Source of the DNA: Sipunculus nudus
Lineage: Eukaryota; Annelida; Sipuncula; Golfingiida; Sipunculidae
Assembly: GCA_026874595.1 (NCBI GenBank)
Contig: CM049313.1
Coordinates: 12,893,508 to 12,957,507, forward strand
DNA: 64,000 nucleotides
Direction: 5' to 3'
Below, in pieces: positions 46,564 to 58,599 of the stretch; the first letter of the stretch is position 1, and each line of letters begins with the position of its first letter. Under the pieces are notes generated by a model, which saw nothing but the letters and a program-made list of their open reading frames with translations, did no database searches and had not been told where the DNA came from. The position numbers were made by a program, and so were the translations under genes.

Positions 46564-47316
46564 TTACAGTGTGATTGGCCTCATATTTGCGGGTTTGCAA
46601 TTTCGCGAATTTAACTTTTCGAGTGTTTAGCGAGGATTCCACTTTCGCGATTTTACAATATGAAAGCAACATACACAGATAATACCAATTATTATGTGAA
46701 TTAGTTATATAAAATAATGCACAAATCTTATTAATGAAAAGTATTGTTTGTTAAATGCAGACAATCGGAATGATTTGATGAACATGTAGTTTAAAGTATC
46801 AATCTTTGAACATACACCTATTCTTCATGTCAATTTACCTTTTAAAAAAAAAAATAAGGTTTGGTTCTCCGGCACTTTTTTTCAGAAATCAATGCGGGCG
46901 GGCGGACTTTTATATTATTTTTATTTGTTTCGATAAAAATGTCAAATTTTAAGGGAAAAGCATGATAATAACAGATTTATTTTTGCTTAATAAGTAAAAG
47001 TACTACATTACAAAGGAAATTAATATGATTTGATCTTCTTGAAAGTAATGTCCGAGCGGCTGGAGCTCAAAATTGCATGGTAAGTTTCTATTTAAAATCA
47101 AGAAAAATATTTTGATGCGGGGGTTAAAAATTGACGCGGGCGGTGCCTGAGAACCATTCCTTTTATTTTTTTTTGGGCCTTAATTTTCCAATTTTGCTTT
47201 CGACGATGAGGCCTTTTATTCACGAAGGTTTTATTTTCGCGATACTTTCACTTCCGCAAATATCGCGAATTTGAAACCCTCGCGAATAATAAGGTAACTA
47301 CAGTAAATGCAAAGTA
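46564..47316. mobile_element. TA-flanked MITE copy 2, with a nested palindromic element
   Basis: The outer ends (TTACAGTGTGATTGGCCTCA with TTTGCGG; inverse TTATTCGCGA...CTACAGTA at the right) match the termini of 6448-6892. The interior is interrupted at about 46840-47185 by a second inverted-repeat element (GGTTTGGTTCTCCGGCAC against the inverse of GTGCCTGAGAACCATTCC), half of which also occurs at 1405-1475. Confidence 0.6.
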
Positions 47317-47709
47317 CGAATTGGCGTATTGGACTCTATAGACAAATCAACTGACAATCGAGAAGAGTCTGGCATGTTTTTAGAACAATTTCTTGTAGGA
47401 ACCCTCTATTAACCTTCTTGCGAAAGGTAAGGATCACATGCATGCGACAAAGTAACATGCGGATGATGGTCTATAAAAATTTCTAAATAAGTATGAGCGA
47501 AATGAATAATTCAGCTAGGCCGTAAGCCTAATTAGGAGAACCGTTCAAAGTTTAAAAAAATATAAAATTAAAATTTGTTATAAATATTCTATTCTGTTTT
47601 GGTCGAGTGCTAAAACTGTTATACCAAAAGTAAATATTGAAAACAAACATGAGAGTTAAACATTGATTACCTGAGTCCTCAGGAGGATAAATAAAAACCC
47701 CTCCTTTCA

Positions 47710-47915
47710 CAGGGGCGGGTTCAGGATTAGGAGGGGTCCGAGCCAGAGGACTATAATGACAAAACCTAAGAAAAATGTCCCCGGGTACAGAAAAAGGGGT
47801 GGGGGGTCCATTCCGCAAAAATTAGCCTGAAACCATGAAAAAGATTGCTACGGCAGAAAGGGGGGGGGGGGGGGGTTGCGAACCTGGACCCACCCACCCC
47901 TTGGATCCGCTTCTG
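47710..47915. mobile_element. Small TIR element of the GGCGGATCC family, copy 2
   Basis: Starts CAGGGGCGGGTTCAGGATTA and ends TTGGATCCGCTTCTG. The interior carries CCCCGGGTACAGAAAA and a 16-G run as in copy 1. No target duplication visible. Confidence 0.65.
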
Positions 47916-47919
47916 CTCG

Positions 47920-49340
47920 AGGTGAACCGGTCACAAATGTCAGTCCAGCTATTGTGACTGGTTGATCACCAGGTGATGGTCATTGTCACGTGACACCCCG
48001 TCAGGACCTCTGTGTCCGTGCCGCTTCATGTCTGAGATGAAAGCTTGCTGCTAATATAGCACTGTCAGGCTAACGGATCACAAAGCATTATTTAATTAAA
48101 TCCGTGTCAAGAACACAATTATTATTGGCAATACAGTACCAGTGATCTCCACCAGAGGTCGCTCCGAGACACTCAGCTCTTGGTTTCTGGGCAGCCTTGC
48201 CAGTTCTTATAGACTTGGATGCTCAACATGCCAAGTTAACAATAATAAGACATTTTTCACCGTTATTAACAGGAATTCTATATATTAAGGATAAGATTTC
48301 ATACTGCTTTGGCTTTTTGGTCAAATCACTCCGATACTGCTAAATTAGCTTTACCTTCAATCCTTCTGGTTTCATTTACTAGTTGAAATTCTTTTTTATT
48401 TATTAACCCTAAGAGTTTAAATACCCTATAAAAACAAGCTAGAGTTGGATTTGCTTTTTCTGTGGCTTTTATGGCAGCAATATTGCATTTTAAAATGGCG
48501 GCCCATTTAATTCTTTTATGAAATATTATGGAACGTGTTATATGTTCTACATTTTTGAAGAGTGATTAAGTAAAAAAAGTTCGTCATTCCTAAATGATTT
48601 TTTCTTCGTCATTAATATTAAACACATCATTGACTAGGAACCTCCAAATTCGTGTTATTGATTGATTTATGTTGTAAGTATACGCGTGTATGATAATTCA
48701 TTTCGTATGAATTTTTACAGACAGGAGTCGTAGTTATGAGGTCTTGAAACACGTTTTTTTCTGTAATTCATATAGAATATAGGTCACAGTGACATATTTT
48801 TTTTCCTCAGACAATCGATCAGTTCCTGTCAGTATATGGAGGTTGAACTTCCTGTGCCTCGTGGTTAAGATGTTTGCCCCATGGATGTGAAGTGTCATCT
48901 TCAAAAATACAGGTAAATGCGATGAAATATAAATATTGCAGGTGGCGCTACCAGTCGTCTGCAGCATTTAAATCATATTTTTATCAGTTAAGCAATCCTG
49001 GATTTCACGGCAATCATTCTAGCCATTCATTGAAAATCAGGACCAATGTAAGAATTGTTATTATCTGTAGAATTAGCCTTTGATATGCTGAAACATATTT
49101 TCGCAAGGTAACTCGGATAATTTAAGTCACATTGACGTGAGTTTCCCAGATGATTTCCACAAGTTTGATGTTTGCAATCCTTATGGTTTCGTTTTGTGCC
49201 CTGCTAACGGAGAGCCAGCCGGACAGACGGACTACGAACAAAGACTGATCGCTATAGCTCAGTCAACTTTCATGCAGTCATTCCTTATGGTACAACAAAT
49301 ATGCTTCAAACTAGGGACAAATCGGGATCACAATACAAGG
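47920..49340. other. Gene-free stretch
   Basis: No gene recognised. The 69-codon stretch at 49137-49343 (MSFPDDFHKFDVCNPYGFVL...) is open and not low-complexity, but it runs straight into a (TA)n tract and shows no domain. Its end (GATCGCTATAGCTCAGT) looks like an old repeat. Confidence 0.35.
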
Positions 49341-49341
49341 A

Positions 49342-49343
<2 letters not shown>

Positions 49344-49409
<66 letters not shown>
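49344..49409. repeat. (TA)n microsatellite
   Basis: About 60 bases of TA. One of about a dozen TA tracts of 40-70 bases in the window. Confidence 0.95.
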
Positions 49410-49410
<1 letters not shown>

Positions 49411-49639
49411 AGCAAGTATATTCCACAAAATTGCATCAGGTAGGAAAACACGTTAAACAGGAACACCATCGTGTCCTGAAAAGCATGCAAAGCAATTTAA
49501 GATGATAATAAAGATGGGCAGACATACAGATGTCCCATATACTGCCTGCAGAACAAACGACATCAGAATGTGTCGCCGAGTCTGCATGGATTAGGGTTAG
49601 GCAAGCAGTGCAGGATCCAGTAGTGTTGAGTTGTGACAT

Positions 49640-50100
49640 CTCTCAATTTATCTATTTCTTTTCCCAATTACTGGTAATTTACCTTACTTATTTTTCCAGA
49701 CATTTTTTTATTCCCTAGCAAATAATTATTAAGTTATCCACAGTTGATTAATAAATTAGTAATTAATAAATGGAGGATAGTAATAAACAGCTCTGTGATT
49801 AAGATATTATCCAAATATACCTATATACGGACTGTCGTTCTTACACTCTGTTGGGTAAAACCAACAAGATCTCCCCCCCTCCCCCCCCCCCCCCCCCTTC
49901 GCATTCGCCTGCCCAGCCTAGCTTGCGGTCGACCGTGTAAAATCTCACGGCTCCTCGACTGATGCTCGAACACTGTGCTCTATTTTTGTCCGATGAACAT
50001 GCAGAAGCCGGTAAAATGCAATGTATATGCGACTTGAACATACTAATTATTCTACCATGAGGATAACATTTAACGATGATATTTTGCATATGTACACAAA
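49640..50100 (+). repeat. Dispersed repeat family R2, copy 2
   Basis: Matches 17930-18330 in the same orientation, with an extra poly-C insertion at about 49866-49897. Confidence 0.6.
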
Positions 50101-50159
50101 CACACACACACACACATATATATATACACACATATATATAGTCCATGTGCTTGAGGGAC

Positions 50160-51080
50160 CCACCTTGTCTCCACCCCCGCCCTATACTTTGATTTTAAGG
50201 TTTAAACATTAAATAAACTGGGATGGGACTTAGTAGTGGTTCCGGGCCTGTTTTTTTTTTTTACCATAACAACTTAAGATTTCGTCACCCATTTAAAGGG
50301 TAGGGAAATTAAAATAACCATAACTCCATAACTTTGTAACCTAGAATAACACAGTACCCATCAAATTGTTACATTTCCAAACACGTTCAAATAAATATAT
50401 ACAGTATATGCAGATAAGGTCAGTATTGAGGTCCAGTGATGTAGCATCTGTAAAAATAGTTTTTTATGTGACGACTTACTCTTAATGAAAGTATGTGTCT
50501 TTATCGCCGGGTAGGCGTCATAATGGCAGCCATTTTTATAATTTTTAAGTAAAACTTTTTGACGAGAAATGTAAAACATCAGTCATAGGCCTCTTGATAC
50601 TGACACCTGATTGCTTAAACGACTTCATTATATATAAGCAACTACTTGTTAGATAAGGACCTTAGAGTAAAATATCATGTAGACCTATTTGAATTTTACA
50701 AATTATGATTCCCTTTTTTATCTTAACATTAAATGTGTTAAAGGACACTAATGGCTTCCGAACAAAATACTCTTCTTAAGTCCAAGGGGAGTGCGAAAGC
50801 CCCCTTATAATTTAATCCTTTAACCTATTGATAAATCATTTATTCCTAGAATTTGGTCAAGGCGAACATTCTATGGCCGTTTGACCCATTCTGACCTCAA
50901 TACTGACATATTACTTGAATGGTTCATATATCAGCTTTATTGGCATGTCAAAAAAAAATTGATGGGTACATTATTGTTCTATGTCATACACGTTTGGAGT
51001 TAGGTTTAATTTAATTTGCCCTCCACCTAACATGACTTTTTTTAATCTTAAGATTGCACCACACAAATGTCGTTTGATTA
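50160..51080. repeat. Inverted-repeat element related to the 1.2-kb duplicated unit
   Basis: Left arm about 50255-50460 and right arm about 50885-51080 are inverse relatives (ATAACTCCATAAC, GTACCCATCAA and GGTCAGTATTGAGGTC against TAACTCCAAACG, GTACCCATCAA and GTCAGTATTGAGGTC read on the minus strand). The left part also resembles 35750-36080: CTTTGATTTTAA, GGATGGGACTT, GTGGTTCCGG and ACCATAACTCCATAA. No coding. Confidence 0.65.
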
Positions 51081-51449
51081 CGTTCTTTTTTTAGTTATAC
51101 TTTCGCATGTGTGATCCAAAACTTTCTGAGTGTGTGATATAAACCCATATAAGGCGATAAATTGATCATTTGATCTATTTCATCATACAGAGGAACAATG
51201 AGTCGTCTGTTTCTATATTTTGTTCGAGACTAAATATTTTTAGTTTTAGGAAATAAAAATGGTTTCTAAACTTTATCAGAATTTACTTATCCTGTTGCAC
51301 TATATGATGTTCTAAATAAAACATGTCTGCCACCTTCTGGAAAATGTGTTGCCGCGAGGAAATAAAATTAAATTCCTTTATGCTCTTCATAAAAGAAAAT
51401 CTATTTGAATCTCACGTTCGTGACATCGTAGGTTCCTAAGCTAAAAGCA

Positions 51450-52740
51450 AATTTTGTGTATATTTGACGTCTTCTGCTCCTTCAATGTCTCATTTTTTAC
51501 CAAAAGATGATAAAAGGTTAAGCTATAGCCTGGATTATGCGTACCTCAGTGACAGGACACAATCAGCTCTGCTTGACGAAAGTGTTTCGGATGGATCAGT
51601 TTTAAAATATGGTGTACCTCAAGATTCTGTTCTAGGCCCTATTCTTTTTACTATGTAAAGATGTTGTTCTGTATGCAGATGATACACAGTTGTGCACATC
51701 ATGCTCACCTGGCGATTAAGACTATAACTTGAGAAAAATTTAGAATTGTGTGAACCATATTCAACATTGGATAATACAAAACAAGGTTTAACCTAACGGA
51801 GACAAAACTGAGATGATTATTATGTGTTCAGCTAAGCAGTTACAGAAATTTGTTTATCCTTTTTTTTTTGGTACCGGTGCCACTAAAACAGACCAGAAAG
51901 TGCGAAATCTTGGCATTATTTTTGATGATCATATGATACAAATGGCACAAATCAGTTTAATATGTAAGTGTGCTTATTTAAATCTGGACAACCTTGGGTG
52001 GATCCGCAAATATCTTTCTAATTCAACTGCTGCACAATTAACACAGAGTTTGATTTTGTCGAGGTTAGATGTTTGTAATTCCCTAATATATAGAGTACCC
52101 AGATCTTTATGTTAATACTGCAAAGAATTCATAATCAGACGGCTTGCATCGTATCCAGATCATATATGACCCGTCTTGTTCGAGCTGCACTGGCTACCTG
52201 TCGAATTTCGTATTAGATCTAAAATATTGCCGCTTACATAAAAGGCTTTCAATGAGAAAGCACCTCTTTATGTCACAGAATTACTCCAGTTACATTTTAC
52301 ACGTCGTGTATTGATATAAGGTAATAAGTACATATTTCTTTGTGGACCTTGGAGTAAATAATCTAAATATGGAGAAAGAGCATTTGGTTGTTGCACTCCT
52401 GTTTGCCGGACTAGATAAAGAAATCAGATTCTATTGATATATTAAAACGTGCACTAAAGACATACTTATTAAGGCAAGCCTATGATAATATTATGTAAAT
52501 GGTAGATTATATGCTATGTTTTAGTATTTAGTATTATGACATTTTATTGATCTTTAAACTCACATTATGTTTTAAATACACACTAATTATTGTCATTTAT
52601 TTTTAAATGTATGTGATTGCTATTTATATATCGTCATGTTATGCGCCTTAAGCTCAGTCTTGTATTCTGGATATTTGCGCATTATAAGAATAAATTATTA
52701 TTATTGTTATTGTTATTATTATTATTAAAAATACCATTTC
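51450..52740 (+). pseudogene. CR1/L2-like LINE, 3' part, many frame breaks, with (ATT)n tail
   Basis: Pieces of one reverse transcriptase in shifting frames: YLSDRTQSALLDESVSDG and KYGVPQDSVLGPILFTM (51500-51655), VVLYADDTQLCTS (51664-51700), DKTEMIIMCSAKQLQKF, VRNLGIIFDDHM, SRLDVCNSLIYRVP (51800-52110), then ILKRALKTYLLRQAYDN near 52440-52495. The catalytic YADD box is intact but is separated from its neighbours by stops and frameshifts. The 3' end runs through AAGCTCAGTCTTGTATTCTG and GCGCATTATAAGAATAAATT into an ATT/GTT tail at 52690-52736, the usual end of this LINE group. Dead copy. Confidence 0.8.
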
Positions 52741-52749
52741 TTGAAATTT

Positions 52750-54245
52750 AGGCTTGGAACCTATATGTGTATTGCAGAATCAGAGTTGGTCGTCGAAAAA
52801 GTCACACACAAGCAGAAGTGGTTGACAGGCTTTAAGTTACATTGTTTCATTGTTAAAGTCAACTTATCACGTCTCTTATCACGTGATAAATAAAAAAATG
52901 TAAAAAGAACCAGGGATTATAACACACTGTTTAACAGTAACGTAGTCCTGGCAAAGCATGTAGGTGTTTACACCATGTGGTTTATCGGCCCCCGCGCCCG
53001 ACTTTGAAGTTTAGTTTGATGTAGTTGTTTATGTTCATTTCTACAGATATGTATTATAACCAGGTGTTAAGGGCTTTAATGGTTGTTGTATATAGTCAGA
53101 AATTTTTTTGCATCATATCGATGCATTTTGTCCAAGTCATGGGCCAGGGTAAAGATCACGTGGTAGCCTTGAATAATCACGTTCCCTTCAGCTGTCGTCG
53201 TGTACCTCGGTCTGATGACGTCATCAGTCATACGTCACGAGTCTTTTCAAATCCTACCACTGCTCATATAAGTGTCTATAACTGAAGCTAAATATATGTT
53301 ATTTTTAGGGATAGCCTATATCCAGAGTGCATTCAAGTGGTTATTAACATACGTTGCCAGCAGCGATTTAAACAGTTGAAAAAAAAAACGGATGCACCAT
53401 GCAGGGAACACGTGTACGGAATTTCATAGTCAAATGAATGAACTACGTACTTCATTTCACCACCTGCTGTCCACCTGTTTTTTTGTAGATGATTTACTTA
53501 AAAGTTTATAATTTTCAATATTTTTCAAGATTCAACATATGCAAGAGACAACCTAATATGGCAGTTAAGAGTTTTACAATAAATCCCCCGTTTATGTTTC
53601 ACAACAATTTAGTCTCTTTATCATGATCTGGCAGATAAGGTGTGTCCAACCATAAGTAGCCATCTTTATTGTAGCTGGTTATATATTTTAGAGTGTTTAC
53701 ATGAGATCATCCAATCAGCAGCTGTCAGTTGAGGCTGTTTTTGCATGTGACCAATGACCTTGACCGCCATAAGTGGGTCTGACATGTTGTAAAATATAGA
53801 CTGATTTCTCATATTTTCAGAAAATTATGTTACTCAAATAAGGCATAAGGTAGGAATTTTGTTACCTTGTTGAAATTTAGGTTATATAATCATCTGCTCT
53901 ACTCTTTAATTGTTTCCCTTGAAATGTACCTAATAAAAATTTTCATAGCAAAAAACAGGTGAACATTAGGGGATGAAACGGACTATAATCTCAAAATACA
54001 TGTATACATTTAGTTAATACAATAAATTGTACGTCATTCTGCTCAGTATGCAGCGATTGTACATTGCAGTCGTTCCAGATATCCGTCATGTTAACTGATG
54101 CTTTATGTAGCAGGATTCTTCGGCGGGTTTCCCCACAGGGCTGCCACAAAGCAAAGAATTGTAATAAGACCAATGAAAGCGTGGTTTCGATAGTGCATCC
54201 AGCTCTGGTTGGTCTGATTCTTGGCCCTGTTTCAGAACTGGTGTG
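52750..54245. other. Gene-free stretch
   Basis: No gene recognised. A palindromic CTGATGACGTCATCAG (CRE-like) is at 53212-53227. Confidence 0.35.
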
Positions 54246-54249
54246 ATCA

Positions 54250-54590
54250 TTCAAATCTCGTGACGTTTGGCGTCAAACGAGAAACAGCGAGATTTGAAAA
54301 AAAAACGGCTATAACTCGGTCACAATTTCAGCCAGTTTTCTGCTTTGACTAGCATTTGATAAGTTTTCAGTAACTAAAGTGCAAGTCTCGTAAAATCCCA
54401 CGACAGCTGATGTCGCACGAGAAAAAGCGACATTTTACAGAAATGCTTATTACTCAGTCCCCTTAGATATGCAGAAGCCTATAGTTATCCGCTTTGGGTT
54501 GCATTTGTTAAGCTCTCAGTGATTTAAGTGCAAGTCTCGTCAAATCTCGCGACATCTGCTGTCAAACGGGCGGAAACGGGAATAAGTAAG
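54250..54590. repeat. 150-bp tandem repeat, about 2.2 copies, with internal hairpin
   Basis: GTGCAAGTCTCG occurs at 54379 and 54529, a period of 150. Each unit starts with a hairpin-prone block: CAAATCTCGTGACGTTTGGC...GTCAAACGAG...CGAGATTTG in unit 1, with related but mutated forms in units 2 and 3. Non-coding. Confidence 0.7.
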
Positions 54591-54599
54591 CATAATTAA

Positions 54600-55870
54600 A
54601 ATTAATCTGTCACTTTTTTTAGCTTTCTACGTCTCTTCCCAAACTCGTCAAATCTCAGCCCATTTTCTAAGAAACGAGAACGCGATGGCTCCGTTTACGG
54701 TTGTCTGCTGGATAGGTTACATGATTACATCTTTCTTGACTTACATCTTTTGACCGAGCACACATTTTCAAATATTTTTATTAAAGGGGTTTCACAAACA
54801 TATCAGCCTATGTTGTTTCTGCTGTTACCTTACCATATACACGTATATATAATAATAAAAATGTTAAAAACGATCAACAGTATATTTTCCCTATAACTTT
54901 AACGAGGAACTTAACACTGAATAAACGCACTGAAACACAAGTTTATGCAATATTTATTTAAATTGGCCTGTTTAAATTTGACCTATGCATCCCTTACGTA
55001 ATAAGCTAGACTACGTATTAATATGATTCCATCAAACAAGATTTATAATATGCGTAGAAGGAACTCTGGTATTGTGCTCTAAAATTTGCTGGGGGGGGGG
55101 GGGAATTCAAAACATTTAGTTTCTAAGAAATCACCGACCATCATCTTGGCGTTGAGCTGAAGTTTCCTATCTCTGTTTTCCATTCGCATAATGTGAAAAG
55201 ATCATTTGACACAGTATATTCAAAGACGAACGTATGACGGAATTTGGAACAAAAACATGCCGTTTAACAATTTAAAATCCATTTCAAAACCATTAATCTG
55301 CAAGCTTTTTGAGCTTTGAAGGAAGAACAGGGTTTCCCACTTGTGAACCAATACCAAGCATACAAGGCTACATGTATACGTATTCACGTTTGCTGCTGGC
55401 TGGCTTAATCAGTTTCTGTATTTTTCTTAATCATTACTGTTACCACTATGATACAGTCACGTTTTAATGACAGATCCAGTACAACACGACACGTGGATAA
55501 ATACAATATTTCTGCCTGCAGTGTCATCCCTATAGTATTTTGCCACATGAAGCCAACAAATAACCTGATGAGCAAACTGGAATAAAATCTATACAATTAA
55601 CATTGTTGCTGTGTACAATATATGACAAAGTGAATGAGTTAAATCAAATGTTAATAAAGTATGGCCGTGAACTTGTCCTAGATAATTACATGGTCACAGG
55701 TTCCCTGGATGAACGTTATTGTTTGAGCATTTGGATTTAATTATTTGGTATATTTGACGCAAATTGGGTTTTTAATTACTGGAGAATAAATTGTATTATC
55801 ATGAAAATCAACCATTTTTAATCAGATTAGTGCACCTGTCCCTGTCACATTTTGACACCTTTAAACTGAA
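54600..55870. other. Gene-free stretch
   Basis: No gene recognised. A poly-G run is at 55091-55103. Confidence 0.35.
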
Positions 55871-55875
55871 ACCAA

Positions 55876-55877
<2 letters not shown>

Positions 55878-55936
<59 letters not shown>
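55878..55936. repeat. (TA)n microsatellite
   Basis: About 58 bases of TA directly before the first copy of the 500-bp direct duplication. Confidence 0.95.
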
Positions 55937-55938
<2 letters not shown>

Positions 55939-56489
55939 ACAGAGATATTACAAGTATAATACGTATGATTTAAATACGGCATAAATAATTAAAAGGATTG
56001 CTAATGAATAAAATTCAATCAACCACCAAAACCACTGTTTCACTATACGTATATTCACATGACATCTCAGCAGTACCTAATAACGAAGTTATATAAAAAA
56101 AGACATATGACATGGTTCTAGGAATTTGGCGGCGCCATTAGGCACGTGTTCACTGTGTTACTTTACAGCATTAATAATTTATGTTTACATTTATGTAAAC
56201 GAAACATATACTACACATTTATACTCAAAGCCTGGCCTTGGAAATTATTCTCCTGTTAACGTCCAAGGTTGCTGAATAAATATATACCTTTTTCTTGATG
56301 ATATATGTGTCTCATTCTAACAGACATCACAACTGTCATTTAAAACTATTTACGTGCTTTTTCTATAAAAAAAAGTAATGCGATTTCCTGCTTACTTTGT
56401 GTACATATAAATGAACCATAGGCAATTCCTGTTAAAAAAAAAGTTCATACATATAATACCATTGAGACAAAACGTATGAGCTTGTTAAA
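55935..56489 (+). repeat. Direct duplication, copy 1
   Basis: Aligns with 56848-57372 in the same orientation over the whole length: CAGAGATATTA, CATCTCAGCAGTACCTAA, GTGTTCACTGTGTTACTTTA, CTCCTGTTAACGTCCAAGGT, GAACCATAGGCAATT. It contains GGCGGCGCCATTA where copy 2 has GGTGGCGCCATTA. No shared open frame. Confidence 0.85.
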
Positions 56490-56847
56490 TCTTCCTGAAA
56501 GGCCTCACGTGAGTAAGGGAACCATTTATCTGTAAATATGCTGAGACAAGACATACTAAACAGTAAATCAGTAGTAAGTGACTAAACGGCTCATCCAGTC
56601 GCCATCTGGGATGTGAAGAGGGAACTACAATTTTATATTTTTGACCCTTTGGATATAGATTCATGATCAGGATCGAGATTATTGTATGACAAAAATGGCA
56701 AGTGGATACATATATTCATATATACAGACAGATAAACATGCAGACATAATTGCCACGCCCTCCGCTTCGAGTGCGAGAGTAAAACATGTTATGGACATTG
56801 GGCTATTAATTTGATGATAGAGGGATAAACTCGTGTATATATTGTCA

Positions 56848-57372
56848 TACAATACAGAGATATTATAAGTATAAGTAGGAATAATTTTAAAACCACATTA
56901 ATAATTAAAAGTATCGCTTATGAATAAAATTAAATCAACCGTAAAAACCACTATTTCGCTATACGTATTCACTTGACATCTCAGCAGTACCTAATGGTGG
57001 CGCCATTAACCACGTGTTCACTGTGTTACTTTACAGCATTGATAATTTATGTTAACACAAATGGAACATTATGCTTTGTGGTGACATTAATATGTAAACA
57101 AAACATATAAAACACACTTATACACAAACCTTGGCCTTGAAAATTATTCTCCTGTTAACGTCCAAGGTTGCTGAATAAATACATAACTTTTTGTTGATGA
57201 TATATGTGTTTCATTCTTACAGATATCACAATTGTCATTTAAAACTATTCACCTGCTTTTTCTGCTTTTTTATGTGATTTCCTGCTTATACATTGTGTAC
57301 ATATTAATGAACCATAGGCAATTTCTGTTGAACAAGTTCATATTATACCTTCGAGACAGATATTGAGCTTGT
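56848..57372 (+). repeat. Direct duplication, copy 2
   Basis: Second copy about 910 bases downstream of the first. It carries an extra stretch (ACAAATGGAACATTATGCTT and following) absent from copy 1, and lacks about 40 bases around the ATGACATGGTTCTAGG part of copy 1. Confidence 0.85.
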
Positions 57373-57404
57373 TTATCTACAAGCTAAGTATACTGCCATA
57401 TGTT

Positions 57405-57487
57405 GACAATCGGAAACACCATTGGACAAACGGAAACACCATGTTGACAAACGAAAACACCATGTTGACAAACGGAAACACCATGTT
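57405..57487. repeat. 21-bp minisatellite, 4 units
   Basis: Unit close to GACAAACGGAAACACCATGTT, with repeats of CGGAAACACC at 57411, 57431, 57452 (CGAAAACACC) and 57473. In one plus-strand frame it reads N-G-N-T-M-L-T, which is not evidence for a protein. Confidence 0.85.
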
Positions 57488-57521
57488 ACATAAGATGGTT
57501 GGTTGCACATGTGCTGAAGTT

Positions 57522-57690
57522 CAAAGGTCACTTTGCAAAACACCCTTTGCAAAACACTGGTTCGTCTGACTTGCCACTAGATGTCCTCGTTGAATAGGTT
57601 TGTATTATTATGGCAAGCTCCCCATATGTTATAAACACGTGGATATAAACAAACAAAAATCCTGTGTGCATTGGGATCGGCGTTTTCTGG
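57522..57690 (+). repeat. Dispersed repeat family R3, copy 2
   Basis: Matches 29842-30005. It begins inside the same neighbourhood as the 21-bp minisatellite. Confidence 0.7.
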
Positions 57691-58466
57691 CCTGTATTTT
57701 GTTTTATAAAACTTTAAGGGATTATCTTTAGTTAAAAGACGTCAGATTTTGGTTTTGGTCCCTTTAATTAAATTAGGACGGAAATCACTACAATCAAAAT
57801 AATTGTGACATTTTACCGTATTATCTAGTCATATGAGTGTCTAAAATACATATTAATGAATAACCACTTTTAGTGAAGGGTATAAGGATTGACCTGATAT
57901 TTGGTACGCTCTTTGACCTACGACTGTTTTATCAGTACTTCAAGACTTATGTTGCCAGCTAAATTTACTTAACTTTAATTGATTTAAATTTGGAGATTTG
58001 AGAAAAAAAAATAAATTACAACGGGTATATCATATTACGAGCTCATTAATTTATCAATTAGTCTGAAACGTATTCATCCATGCAACGCATCTGCATACTT
58101 TCAATTTTTTTCATTCATAAACCAAATTTCATATATGATCATGCAAATATGGTATGCACAAGAAACCATTTATATATCTTTGTGTACCTTAAACTGCAAG
58201 TTTGCTTAGCGCTATAACATATGGATCACTAAATTATGGCCTCCCGTCTAGGTGTTTTCCGAGATATTCTTCCGGAAATTCCGGCAGGATCGGCAAATAT
58301 GAAGGCGCTGTCGGCCCGATTAAAAAAAAAAAAGTCGGGGAGATTCGGTAAATGTGATGACAAAACAGAAAAAAAGACAGTTTTTATCAATGTTTCCTTC
58401 TTTTAATATTATCCAATAGCAAAACAGGAGAGGAAACATGAAAAAAATTCCTGAGTTAGGAGACCG

Positions 58467-58516
<50 letters not shown>

Positions 58517-58520
58517 AGAG
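58467..58520. repeat. (GA)n microsatellite
   Basis: About 50 bases of GA with AAAGAGAAAG at the end. Confidence 0.9.
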
Positions 58521-58599
58521 AGGTGATGCCTAATGCAGATATCAAGGAGTAAACAAACCAATAAGTTTATAAATTATGGTAAGTAATTTTGACCAGTTT

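Noticed and set aside
57411-57487. Short evenly spaced repeats that could be mistaken for a CRISPR array
   Set aside because: Four contiguous 20-21-bp units with no unique spacers in a eukaryotic context; a minisatellite.
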